64,000 nucleotides of DNA from positions 1 to 64,000 of the forward strand of contig DVEP01000035.1 in NCBI GenBank assembly GCA_015655975.1, in the 5' to 3' direction. Under the pieces are notes generated by a model that worked only from the letters and a program-made list of their open reading frames with translations, was not told where the DNA came from and searched no databases. The DNA comes from Eubacterium sp. GTDB lineage: Bacteria; Bacillota; Clostridia; Oscillospirales; Acutalibacteraceae. The translations under genes and the position numbers were made by a program. This document shows positions 38,101-45,536 of this stretch, piece after piece. Numbering within the stretch: the first letter of the stretch is position 1; every line of letters begins with the position of its first letter.

Positions 38101-39162
38101 CAACTCCTCAAGCAAACAGGTATCGATTTGACACCTGCAAACTTCGCAAAATTACTCACAGACAAAGATTACGGTAAATCATTCTCGAGCGTTGCTTCTC
38201 AAGTTAAAAACGCTAAATCTTGGTCAAAAGTAAACTTCAAAAATCTCAAATGGGGCGTAAACGACAGAGAATCGTTCCTCAACGCACTTTGCGCAACACT
38301 TCGTCCTCTCTACGGTGTTCTCGATGTTCTTCTCAATGACGCTTCTCTCGGATTGTTCGGTATTCTTTCAATTCCGGGCAGTGACGGTTACACAAGTTCA
38401 ATCGTTCCGCTTATGGAAGCACTCAGTCTTTACAATATTAAGACTCAGTACCAGTACAGAGAAGACATAACAAAAGCATACGATAACATTCTTCTTGACA
38501 TACTCAATCCTCTCTTGGATAAAGTAGAAGACATCCTCTATGCTCCGATTGAAACTCTTATGGATATGCTTCCGAACCTTGCATACTTCTTTGCAAACGG
38601 CGGTCTTCTCCAATTAGTTGACAATCTTACAACACCTGTAACCGCTCTTCTTGATACACTTAAGCCAATTGTTAATGTAAACGACATTCTCAAACAGCTT
38701 AATGTTAAAATCGGCGGCAAGTATATTGATGTATATCACATCTCTGACATCCTCAAACCTTATGTTAAACCGGAGAAAGTTGTTCCAATGATTAACGACC
38801 TTCTTGCTACAACTAAGATTGACGGAAAGCCTATCGGTATCAAACTCAACGATATAGATTGGTTCCAGCTTGCAAGCCACGGTGAATTGGTAAGCGAAGC
38901 TTCACAGGCAGCTACAATCGGTATCAGAACCTATGTTAAAGCTGACCAGGCAGAAACACTTATCGCTGTTCTTCGTTATCTCATCAATACAATTCAAACA
39001 GGAGATAACCTTGACAAGATTAAGGAACTTGTAACCGGTCTTGTAGGCGACAATGATTCTGTTGCAGGCATTCTTTCTACTGTATTTGATATGTTCGCTC
39101 AGTACAAAGGCGACGACCTCATTGCTCAAATCAATGAACTTATCGCCGTAGTAACAGGCTAA
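32134..39162 (+). CDS. Giant secreted repeat protein, about 2342 aa
   Basis: Signal peptide (ILSFFLAVVMAVSACSVGFT) ending WAQE. The rest is almost entirely helical and rich in Asn/Asp/Lys/Leu. Three copies of a roughly 400-residue unit fill the C-terminal half, beginning at about residues 1130, 1550 and 2045 with a tryptophan-glycine pair, then an A-F/L-x-x-x-x-R-x-hydrophobic helix. Shared blocks include IPLLEA or VPLMEA, ILNPL, LPN(I/L)AYF and GGL-x-Q. No anchor, dockerin or enzyme motif is seen. Start 32134 is eight bases after AGGAG; ATG 32128 is too close. Codon use (many CTC, CTT, AAC, GCT) differs from neighbours and suggests high expression. Confidence 0.8.
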   Translation: MKKTSKKILSFFLAVVMAVSACSVGFTAWAQEVNPTDKLFNDTDLDAKTSIDEINKVLDTYLPDILTAIDGENNTLGNIGINIDEIKEFDSNGKYDSDAFYAFMGQLSTYLVKTLYAESAQATKKGLLTSNFSELYFGQNLKDDNAAIDFYTYGAIVDAVANGYLSDNKEVTDFINGIANDLIALFNATAEQDASKPRVANSKAIETIVNAVKGANEYKNIKNALEFNKSFGSIETLKKATVTIGGKSYSLSKANATSDVPYILEAPSLSSVKESDVKDYVSRYNQFAKDLGIQNFKYDEDVASVIYLNFITSTPYYADVIGAAAINKFSADGGNKITIEDKELTPSNYMEVLGKLYTPTQFTEDCKKNGYTVPNDEVQSTYEFALSKIYVAVITGVGEGKTYSKVAFGTYSDKIKDSKGLKEKSYTDEFTKGLAVASGLKTAEEVDAIIAANPDAPKTVYNAVFENFEETTSIFDSIYAYFNYLYWDKANITAGTQYEYDNFKMPYGVAIAIANDKVNGFLKQYILDLKVPIIGNVIDVVLKMLGVKNLKAEDIYNTLYNVINNIAMYPAATLLSVSPMLVTVIDKLVIPLFFVNESTNNFLFRILKGIDLGGGVKLENFYQENGDMTIGIGQTFFDLNYILPALLNWFCGDDSYINGYYTAPYDTNVPRIVNVYVVDKALANLKGFDKIFASITDQSLKEILQTVITEVTSNVTKLYSDKNGNKSTTQIKKGANYLLSAVPEIVNAMGTSFNDKYEVQNDWQYGKYFRTTNAYGTPSTKGNDTFINEICNIATEVEKLDSKDAIYDTALKSFDEINNVLINGAVNGLLDFVDGAAATENKLTTQIPMISGILEALGGFGETSAITDVVNNVFQITRSNDYSFSFAQRENGFTGLSIENGYFLFSNIDAIVKIIVKVVENSQNAAASDAKATAKNNAPYAANETKSSKYSSLLTDENVANAKSILGKLDEMLADTLANSSINDYDTDSTEDILSGVIKLLSNYFGAENADKYVQMADSYLAMVDNNYRPDSEGNIDYKTIYSNKNLTNFVVQTYAFIENVLDQATSGVTVTQINENYNVATEALKGIISPDAVGIRLSDKADVQKELMALDNWDDVLVDGDNGKNSQIKDGFSLDWGIKAGDKESFYSAFASAFRLITSVMSVLLIDANYYENVLQPISTAVLSDMDVEVELFGEKIKPVQAVLDSSKVNTNDDCFMAIVRPVSAGLSAFYKQPATTLVDVLKGVAKVIDDKSEPALSAVLVNALTPIKNEVTGLKNIINTLSPTLAGKLSGIEGTLDSAMGVVKFIKADMLIPLLNGVLESALGKYGIKLTLPTIDWNSLATSKDEEAIILVTAYVIDLLITNADTLDKVADLLQLINPDIAATLKQVVEILKQLDIETVFDILNVVLSLTSDPVEAYWTFLQYIQEKYTNFKYPVGVTIASAKRAVSQLDGIVKNVFPLLQGFGVVNASSLSGLLNDMLFTNANLTKIATALYSALEGATGTLAVAGIDVTTKGFANILKDSSYGKTYSTAASQIAKADSWNNVKSVNWGFKDGSSKAKTGFINAFAAILRPFNDVAAILLADGSLNIGTLIGDISFDNGNVSMKDGVLTIVVAGQPEGGKDSIIKIDLSAALEEIKAISIYGGNGYESAVIPLLEAFKCSGIKDYNTYLKEYKQSKDNLIINILNPLFNFVDKLANAPFDVLTSVLPNIAYFIGNGGLSQFVSNLLSPVTNIIANLEDAGIDVNEIIKQIAGKDLSTLISDALGIKVQIDLTNLSAFKVQDIIIPLVNKLLADNGIKIKLSDIDWLKFAGLGTVYNYNSLAKHYGTATAVKVTDQGKVLITVLRYLLSNVMEKNNMKTIKNLVAGIDMDKTIKNILASVLNTIGQSTPDQIIAALIRLLNGTPTNSFWNYTDYKFKNYSFSYPEGMDLDYLQNLAPSLDGLVVGLINLNETIAGLIYKDDIVNTLAQAIYTNIEKVKISGSMNLTQLLKQTGIDLTPANFAKLLTDKDYGKSFSSVASQVKNAKSWSKVNFKNLKWGVNDRESFLNALCATLRPLYGVLDVLLNDASLGLFGILSIPGSDGYTSSIVPLMEALSLYNIKTQYQYREDITKAYDNILLDILNPLLDKVEDILYAPIETLMDMLPNLAYFFANGGLLQLVDNLTTPVTALLDTLKPIVNVNDILKQLNVKIGGKYIDVYHISDILKPYVKPEKVVPMINDLLATTKIDGKPIGIKLNDIDWFQLASHGELVSEASQAATIGIRTYVKADQAETLIAVLRYLINTIQTGDNLDKIKELVTGLVGDNDSVAGILSTVFDMFAQYKGDDLIAQINELIAVVTG

Positions 39163-39180
39163 TATCTAAATCAAACGATA

Positions 39181-39212
39181 AAAACCGACTCGAAAGAGTC
39201 GGTTTTTGTTTT
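39181..39212 (+). terminator. Terminator of the 2342-aa gene
   Basis: AAAACCGACTC-GAAA-GAGTCGGTTTT stem with a TTTTTGTTTTTT tail. Confidence 0.9.
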
Positions 39213-39355
39213 TTCAAAACAATTATAAACTGTATTGACAAAAGTAAAAAAATAATAATAAAAAAATAAAATGACAACATAAATGCAAATTAACGCGTTT
39301 GTATTGTACAGAAAAATAAAATTTTATCAATCCGCTTTGTTATTATTGTTTTCGC

Positions 39356-39384
39356 TTGATTATCACGGCATTTTTCTGTATAAT
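39356..39384 (+). promoter_or_regulatory. Promoter of the Nudix hydrolase gene
   Basis: TTGATT (39356-39361), 17 bases, TATAAT (39379-39384). It lies downstream of an alternative upstream start (39283), which argues for translation from 39421. Confidence 0.75.
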
Positions 39385-39420
39385 AGTTTCATATTGACTA
39401 TGTTAGCGGTGGTGATAATT

Positions 39421-40134
39421 ATGTTAGGAAAATATGCTCGGGTTAAAATCACCAATCCTATAGGCTCGGTTGACAAACTCGGCAGAAAATACCCACTGAA
39501 TTTTGGCTCTGTTATAGGCAAAGAAAGATATATGGCATTTGTAATGGGAATTGACCATCCTGTAAAAAATTTTGACGGTCGTGTTATTGCAACACTTTCC
39601 ATCTCTCGAAAAAAGCCTATTTTAATCGTATCACCAAAAAGTTCACGGTATATAATAAACGATATTTTAAAGTTTATTGACTTAAAAAAACATTTTGTGG
39701 GTTACAAACTTGATTGCCTTTACGAAAGCAGCTGCGGTGCAGTTGTATTTAGAGATATTAAAGGCGAAGTAAGATACCTGCTCATAAAAAACAAGCGTTC
39801 TACACACTGGGGTTTCCCAAAAGGCCATATCGAAAAAGGTGAAACAAAACAGGAAACGGCGCTGCGTGAAGTTCTTGAAGAAACGGGACTGCACCTGAAA
39901 TTGATTGACGGTTTTGAAACAATTTCAAAATACAAAATTCAAAACAAAATTGAAAAACAAGTTTCAATTTTTGTAGGCACTACAACAGACACTGTTACAA
40001 AAATTCAAAAAGAAGAAATTGAAGACTATATTTGGCTCACTTTGGACAGGGCTTTGTCGCTTCTCAAATTTGAAAACGACAAAGATATTCTTTTAAACGC
40101 GCACAACTTTTTAAATGAAAACAACTATATTTAA
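39421..40134 (+). CDS. Nudix hydrolase with an N-terminal extension
   Basis: 237 aa. Residues about 1-105 form an uncharacterised N-terminal domain (PIGSVDKLGRKYPLNFGSVI). The Nudix domain follows, with box GHIEKGETKQETALREVLEE (G-x5-E-x7-R-E-x2-E-E-x-G) near residue 145. Members hydrolyse nucleoside diphosphates linked to other groups, such as Ap4A or ADP-ribose; the type cannot be fixed. The ATG at 39421 follows GGTGGTGAT and is downstream of the promoter. Followed 74 bases later by the alpha-galactosidase. Confidence 0.9.
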   Translation: MLGKYARVKITNPIGSVDKLGRKYPLNFGSVIGKERYMAFVMGIDHPVKNFDGRVIATLSISRKKPILIVSPKSSRYIINDILKFIDLKKHFVGYKLDCLYESSCGAVVFRDIKGEVRYLLIKNKRSTHWGFPKGHIEKGETKQETALREVLEETGLHLKLIDGFETISKYKIQNKIEKQVSIFVGTTTDTVTKIQKEEIEDYIWLTLDRALSLLKFENDKDILLNAHNFLNENNYI

Positions 40135-40208
40135 AAAGTTGAATACAGACCCTGACAACTTACTGAAAAAGCGAATGAATAAATATTTTTTGAGGAGATA
40201 ATATTACA

Positions 40209-42212
40209 ATGACTTTTCTTACAATTTTTCTTGCCATTTTAGTGATTGCTTTAATTTGGTTTATCTGCTGGTTTATGTCTATTAAAATCAACGGTCAATG
40301 TCCGATTTGCGCATTGAAACAGATTTTAATTCCTTCAAAAATAACAATTGATACGGAAAAAGATGAAAAATATGACAACAATGCTGCTTTGACACCGCCT
40401 ATGGGCTGGTCAAGCTGGAATACTTTTAGACAAACTATTGACGAAAAACTGATTTATGAAACTGCCAAAGCAATGAAAGACAGCGGTCTTGCCGACTGTG
40501 GGTACAAGTACATTAACCTCGACGATTGCTGGCAAAGTTCTCTCAGAGATGAAAACGGTCTTTTGCAAAATGACTTGACAACATTTCCGCACGGTATTCC
40601 GCACCTTGTAAAAAAGATTAACGCTCTCGGTTTGAAAGTGGGTATCTACTCGTCAAACGGAACATATACTTGTGAAGATTTGCCTGCAAGTCTGGGTACA
40701 GAACTGATAGACGCAAAAACTTTCGTTAGTTGGGGTTGTGAACTTTTAAAATACGACTTCTGCCATAATGTCAGACTCAGTAGCAACGCGCCTCTCGTTA
40801 CTTCAATTGCATTTGCAAGAAAAGGCGAAACAGACTTTTTAAAACTCACTGCAGACGATGCAGAATTGAGCGGAATGGCTAAAAAAGTCAAGTTTGACAA
40901 GGTGCCTGAAGGCTCATATATTTCAAACTTAAACCACGCCGCAGGCAAAGCAAGTTTCGATTTCACCCTTACTGAAGGCGGTAAATATGTTTTAACAATC
41001 AACTACCATAAAACACTCAAAGGTCAAACCTGCTACCTTCAGGCAGACATCAACGGCAAAATCACGGAAATAGAGTTTCCTAAAAATGCAAACGCCTTTT
41101 CGGCAACTTCCCGTTTGCAACTTATTGTAGATTTAAAACAAGGTCAAAACAAAATCACACTTTTCAACCCTGTTGCTACAAACGCCGACTCTTCATATAT
41201 TCAATACAGAAGAATGGGCAATGCGCTTAAACAAGCATCTAAAGAATGGGCAGAGTTTTCAAAGCAACCTGAAAAACCCGTTGTTTTCAGCATTTGCGAA
41301 TGGGGAGCGGCTTCACCGTATATGTGGGGCGCAAAAGCAGGCAATCTTTGGCGCACAACTCAAGATATTTTGCCGAATTGGTTTAGCATTTTGTACATCT
41401 ACAATAAAACCGTAAAACTGTACAAGTACGCTTCTCCCGGCGCTTGGAACGACCCGGATATGCTTGAAGTCGGAAACGGAAAACTTACTTTTGAAGAGAA
41501 CAAATCGCACTTTTCTCTTTGGTGTATGATGGCGGCTCCTCTCATTTTGGGCAACGATATACGAAAATTTGTTGAAAACGGAAAACCTGTTGAAAGCGAA
41601 ATTCTCGATATTGTAAAAAACAAAGAACTCATAGAAATTGACCAGGACGCTCTCGGAAAACAGGCAAAAAGAATTAAACATTCACTTTTCAGCGATGTTC
41701 TTGCAAAACCGCTTGCAAACGGTGATATTGCACTTTGCTTCTTCAACAAAAAAGTCAGCGACGCTAAATTTACTTTTGAAATTGATTCTCTTGCAAACGA
41801 TGAATATCTCAATTTCAGCAAGTCAAACGGCAACTACACTATCAAAGATTTGTGGAACGGAGAAGTTCAAACAGGAAAAACTATTGACTGTGTTGCAAAA
41901 AAACACGGCGTTTGCGTCTTCAGAATAAGTCCTAACGCTGAACTGAAAGAAACAGATGACGCAAAAATTGAAAATGAGATTGAAAAAGAAATTGAAAAAG
42001 ACGAACTCATTGAAAACGGTTCTCCTGCCGCTGAAACTTTAATTTCCGAAATCAAATCAGAAAACGATATAGCAAATGTTGTAACGGAAGAAAAAACAAC
42101 TGAAAGCGAAGTAATAGTTGAAGAAAACTCCGAAACAAATGAGGAAAACAGCGACAGCGAAGAAAATGAAGACAAAAAAAGCATTATAGAACCCGCTAAA
42201 GAAAGCGAATAA
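40209..42212 (+). CDS. GH27 alpha-galactosidase with membrane anchor and inserted beta domain
   Basis: 667 aa. An N-terminal transmembrane helix (TIFLAILVIALIWFICWFM) anchors it outside the membrane. The GH27 barrel begins LTPPMGWSSWNTF near residue 60 and continues with YKYINLDDCWQ. The nucleophile Asp lies in LLKYDFCH (near 182), and the acid/base Asp region in WRTTQDI (near 384), with CEWGAASPYMWG between. An inserted beta-sandwich (about 187-345, FTLTEGGKYVLTINYHK) separates the two, resembling a carbohydrate-binding module. NDPDMLEVGN is conserved. A C-terminal tail of about 75 residues is very Glu-rich. It should release terminal alpha-galactose from raffinose-type oligosaccharides or galactomannan. 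GAGGAG precedes the ATG. Confidence 0.92.
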   Translation: MTFLTIFLAILVIALIWFICWFMSIKINGQCPICALKQILIPSKITIDTEKDEKYDNNAALTPPMGWSSWNTFRQTIDEKLIYETAKAMKDSGLADCGYKYINLDDCWQSSLRDENGLLQNDLTTFPHGIPHLVKKINALGLKVGIYSSNGTYTCEDLPASLGTELIDAKTFVSWGCELLKYDFCHNVRLSSNAPLVTSIAFARKGETDFLKLTADDAELSGMAKKVKFDKVPEGSYISNLNHAAGKASFDFTLTEGGKYVLTINYHKTLKGQTCYLQADINGKITEIEFPKNANAFSATSRLQLIVDLKQGQNKITLFNPVATNADSSYIQYRRMGNALKQASKEWAEFSKQPEKPVVFSICEWGAASPYMWGAKAGNLWRTTQDILPNWFSILYIYNKTVKLYKYASPGAWNDPDMLEVGNGKLTFEENKSHFSLWCMMAAPLILGNDIRKFVENGKPVESEILDIVKNKELIEIDQDALGKQAKRIKHSLFSDVLAKPLANGDIALCFFNKKVSDAKFTFEIDSLANDEYLNFSKSNGNYTIKDLWNGEVQTGKTIDCVAKKHGVCVFRISPNAELKETDDAKIENEIEKEIEKDELIENGSPAAETLISEIKSENDIANVVTEEKTTESEVIVEENSETNEENSDSEENEDKKSIIEPAKESE

Positions 42213-42215
42213 ACA

Positions 42216-42248
42216 AAAACACCTCGATTAAAAATCGAGGTGTTTTTT
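42216..42248 (+). terminator. Terminator of the alpha-galactosidase gene
   Basis: AACACCTCGAT and ATCGAGGTGTT pair around TAAAA, followed by TTTTTT. Confidence 0.9.
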
Positions 42249-42285
42249 GATTGAACACTTTTATCAAATTTTAATTTAATACAAA

Positions 42286-42738
42286 TCAGTTAAATGTGTC
42301 TTTAAGATTGTATCCGTTTGCGTCTGTTTTTAACTTTGTCAAAATATTTACCAAGTCTATCAAAGCCCAAACAGAAGAAATAATAGGTCCGACAATTACC
42401 AAAATACCGACAGTTGACAAAAGAAGTTGCGCTATCGCCTTGTCGCGATTGCCCAAATAGAAGTTATGAATACCGAGACTTCCTACAAGCAAGGCAAGAA
42501 TTGCCGCAACATATCTGTTTTTGGGTATATATCCTTCAGGGTACTTTGAAGGGTCAAAACTTGAAGACGGAGTGTAATGATACTGCTGTTCAGTATAAAA
42601 CTGCTGCTGCGGAGGCTCATAGTACGATGTGTTGTTACCGTTATCACCATTATTACCGTTATTTACATTGTTTTCACTGTTCATACAAGAACAAACTTCA
42701 CCGTCTTTAAGCGGTCTTCCGCAATTTGAACAAAACAT
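42286..42738 (-). CDS. TM2-domain membrane protein with N-terminal zinc ribbon
   Basis: 150 aa. A short zinc ribbon (MFCSNCGRPL, then CSC) is followed by an Asn/Gly/Gln-rich linker to about residue 85. The TM2 domain comprises two membrane helices joined by the signature GIHNFYLGNRDKAIAQLLL. Function of the TM2 family in bacteria is unknown. The start at 42738 (MFCSN) follows AAAGGTGA; an in-frame GTG three codons upstream is part of that ribosome site. Single gene, convergent with the galactosidase. Confidence 0.85.
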   Translation of the reverse strand: MFCSNCGRPLKDGEVCSCMNSENNVNNGNNGDNGNNTSYYEPPQQQFYTEQQYHYTPSSSFDPSKYPEGYIPKNRYVAAILALLVGSLGIHNFYLGNRDKAIAQLLLSTVGILVIVGPIISSVWALIDLVNILTKLKTDANGYNLKDTFN

Positions 42739-42925
42739 TATTTTCACCTTTCAAACAATTTATAAATATAACAATATAAATTTTATAACAACTATCGCAA
42801 CTTGTCAATAATTGAAATATTTATTTACATTTAGTTTAAAATAAATACAAAATTTGTATCAATTTTATCTTTTTTAATGTTTTTAATAAATATTAATATA
42901 TTTATAAATATAAAAAATAAACAGA

Positions 42926-42954
42926 TTGAATTATTTTTTTTGACGGTATATAAT
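42926..42954 (+). promoter_or_regulatory. Promoter of the uxaC-kdgK-eda operon
   Basis: TTGAAT (42926-42931), a 17-base spacer and TATAAT (42949-42954). Transcription would begin near 42961, leaving a leader of only 10-30 bases. Confidence 0.65.
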
Positions 42955-42970
42955 AATACTATAAATATAT

Positions 42971-44410
42971 ATGAAAGTTGAATTTGATATGATTAATTTT
43001 ATGGGAGAAGACTTTTTACTTGAAACAAATACAGCAAAAACACTTTTTCACAATATCGCTGAAAATATGCCTATTTGCGACTATCACTGCCATCTGAGTG
43101 CAAAAGATATATACTACAACGCAGCTCCGAAAAACATATCTCAACTTTGGCTTTCTCACGACCACTACAAATGGCGCGCTATGAGAAGTTGCGGTATAGA
43201 CGAGTTTTACTGCACGGGAAACGCTTCTGACGAAGAAAAGTTTTTGAAATTTGCTCAAACCGTTCAGTACGCAATAGGAAACCCTTTGTATCATTGGGCA
43301 CACCTTGAATTGAAAAAGTATTTTGACATATCTACCCCCATAAATTCTGCAAATGCAAAAGAAATATATGAAGAGACAAACAAAAAAATAGAAAACGGCG
43401 ATTTCAGACCTCAAACTTTAATAAAAAAATCAAATGTCAAAGTCATCTGCACTACAGACGACCCGACTGACAGTTTAATGTTTCACACTCTCATCAAAAA
43501 TGATTTAGAGGACTTTGACTGCAAAGTTTTGCCGACTTTTCGCCCTGATAATATTTTGGAGCCTACCCTACCCGATTTTCCGAAGTATATTGAAAAACTT
43601 GAAAAAACTTCAAAAACAAAAATTTCGTGTATATCCGACTTGATTAAAGCAACGACAGTCCGAATTAAATTTTTCAATTCAGTCGGCTGCAAAATATCCG
43701 ACCATTCATTCGGATATATTCCGTTTGTAGAACCGTTTGAGAACGAAGAAGACGAATATACGCACACAAACATCATCTTTAACAAGGCAAGAAACGGAAT
43801 TAAAATCACTGAAAAAGATGCAGGCAGATACAAACTGTATGTTTTCAAAGAACTTGCAAAAGTGTACAAAGAACTCGACTGGGCTATGGAAATTCACATA
43901 GGCGCACTGAGAAACAACAACTCAAGAATGTTTGCACAAATAGGCAGGGATACAGGTTTTGATTCTATTGATGACAAGGAAGTTGCAAAACCGCTTTCTG
44001 CTTTGCTGGACAACCTCGAAAAAACAAATTCGTTGCCAAAAACCATTTTGTTTAACTTAAACGACAAAGACAACTGCGTTTTTGCGTCAATGCTCGGCAA
44101 TTTTCAATCGTCGAATGTTGAAAGCAAAATTCAATACGGTCCTGCGTGGTGGTTTTTGGACACAATAGACGGAATGACAAACCAAATCAAAACACTTGCC
44201 AACTACGGTATTTTGGGTAAATTTATCGGCATGGAAACCGATTCACGCTCATTTACCTCGTATGCCCGACACGACTATTTCCGACGCGTTTTATGTAACA
44301 TTATCGGAAACTGGGTTGAAAAAGGACTTTTTGAAAACAATGAAGCACTGCTTACGGAAATCATTGAAGGAATTTGCTGTAAAAATGCTTTAAAATATTT
44401 TAATTTTTAA
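42971..44410 (+). CDS. uxaC: Uronate isomerase (glucuronate/galacturonate isomerase)
   Basis: 479 aa. MGEDFLLETNTAKTLFH and PICDYHCHL give the metal-binding HxH of the amidohydrolase-like UxaC family. Later blocks include VICTTDDPTDS, LPTFRPDN, WAMEIHIGALRNNN and GMETDSRSF. The enzyme converts glucuronate to fructuronate or galacturonate to tagaturonate in the cytoplasm. No strong ribosome site is seen; starts at 42971, 42989 or 43001 are possible, the last two nearer the family's usual start. First gene of an operon for uronate use. Confidence 0.95.
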   Translation: MKVEFDMINFMGEDFLLETNTAKTLFHNIAENMPICDYHCHLSAKDIYYNAAPKNISQLWLSHDHYKWRAMRSCGIDEFYCTGNASDEEKFLKFAQTVQYAIGNPLYHWAHLELKKYFDISTPINSANAKEIYEETNKKIENGDFRPQTLIKKSNVKVICTTDDPTDSLMFHTLIKNDLEDFDCKVLPTFRPDNILEPTLPDFPKYIEKLEKTSKTKISCISDLIKATTVRIKFFNSVGCKISDHSFGYIPFVEPFENEEDEYTHTNIIFNKARNGIKITEKDAGRYKLYVFKELAKVYKELDWAMEIHIGALRNNNSRMFAQIGRDTGFDSIDDKEVAKPLSALLDNLEKTNSLPKTILFNLNDKDNCVFASMLGNFQSSNVESKIQYGPAWWFLDTIDGMTNQIKTLANYGILGKFIGMETDSRSFTSYARHDYFRRVLCNIIGNWVEKGLFENNEALLTEIIEGICCKNALKYFNF

Positions 44411-44426
44411 AAACAAGGAGATTGCT

Positions 44427-45524
44427 ATGTTACTCGAATTGAAACCAAAAGAAAAATGTATGTTTGACGAACTCTCTCTTGGGGAAATAATGCTCAGACT
44501 TGACCCGGGCGACTGCAGAATAAAAACAGCCCGTCAATTTCGCGCTTGGGAAGGCGGCGGAGAATACAATGTAGCGCGTGGACTGCGCCGTTGTTTCAAT
44601 ATGAAAACTGCCGTTGTTACGGCATTTGCAGAAAATGAAATAGGATATTTGCTTGAAGATTTCGTATTGCAGGGCGGTGTTGATACATCGCTCATCAAAT
44701 GGGTAAAATACGACGGAATAGGCAGAACTGTCAGAAACGGCATCAATTTCACAGAAAGAGGCTACGGTATTCGCGGAGCAGTAGGTACATCTGACAGAGG
44801 AAACACTGCCGCTTCAAAATTAAAACCCGGAGATATTGATTGGGACTATATTTTCGGTACGCTCGGCGTTCGCTGGTTCCACACAGGCGGTATTTATGCC
44901 GCTCTTTCCGAAAGTTCGGCAGAAGTTGTTATAGAAGCAGTTAAAACAGCTAAAAAATACGGTACAATCGTGTCTTACGACCTCAACTATCGTCCGTCTT
45001 TATGGAAAGATATCGGCGGTCAGGAAAAAGCCATAGCAGTAAATACAGAAATAGCAAAGTATATTGATGTAATGATAGGAAACGAAGAAGATTTTACTGC
45101 TGCGCTCGGTTTTGAAGTTGAAGGAAACGATGCCGAACTCAAAGAACTGAATATGAACGGCTACTTCAAAATGATTGAAAAGGTAACCGAAAAATACCCT
45201 AACTTTAAAGTTATTGCAACAACTTTAAGGACGGTTAAAACGGCTACAATCAATGATTGGAAAGCAATTTGTTGGGCTGACGGAAAAATATACTCTTCAA
45301 TAGAGTTCCCCAACCTCGAAATATTTGACCGTGTCGGAGGCGGAGACAGTTTTGCATCGGGCTTAATTTACGGCTTAATGACATACGATGACCCTCAAAA
45401 AGCAGTCAACTACGGCGTTGCGCACGGCGCTCTTGCAATGACTACTCCGGGCGACACTTCAATGGCGTCCTTAAAAGAAGTTGAGTCAAAAATAAACGGC
45501 GGTTCTGCGCGAGTTCAAAGATAA
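44427..45524 (+). CDS. kdgK: PfkB family sugar kinase, probable 2-dehydro-3-deoxygluconate kinase
   Basis: 365 aa. FDELSLGEIMLRLDPGDCR and GGGEYNVARGL are the N-terminal ribokinase-family blocks. The C-terminal signature reads DRVGGGDSFASGLIYGLM, with the catalytic Asp. Context between uxaC and eda points to 2-keto-3-deoxygluconate as substrate. AGGAG lies at good spacing, 16 bases after uxaC. The symbol rests on position and family, not a diagnostic residue. Confidence 0.88.
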   Translation: MLLELKPKEKCMFDELSLGEIMLRLDPGDCRIKTARQFRAWEGGGEYNVARGLRRCFNMKTAVVTAFAENEIGYLLEDFVLQGGVDTSLIKWVKYDGIGRTVRNGINFTERGYGIRGAVGTSDRGNTAASKLKPGDIDWDYIFGTLGVRWFHTGGIYAALSESSAEVVIEAVKTAKKYGTIVSYDLNYRPSLWKDIGGQEKAIAVNTEIAKYIDVMIGNEEDFTAALGFEVEGNDAELKELNMNGYFKMIEKVTEKYPNFKVIATTLRTVKTATINDWKAICWADGKIYSSIEFPNLEIFDRVGGGDSFASGLIYGLMTYDDPQKAVNYGVAHGALAMTTPGDTSMASLKEVESKINGGSARVQR

Positions 45525-45536
45525 GGAGATAAAAAT

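Noticed and set aside
39283..39420. Longer start for the Nudix protein
   Set aside because: It is upstream of the -35/-10 pair at 39356-39384, while 39421 has a good ribosome site.
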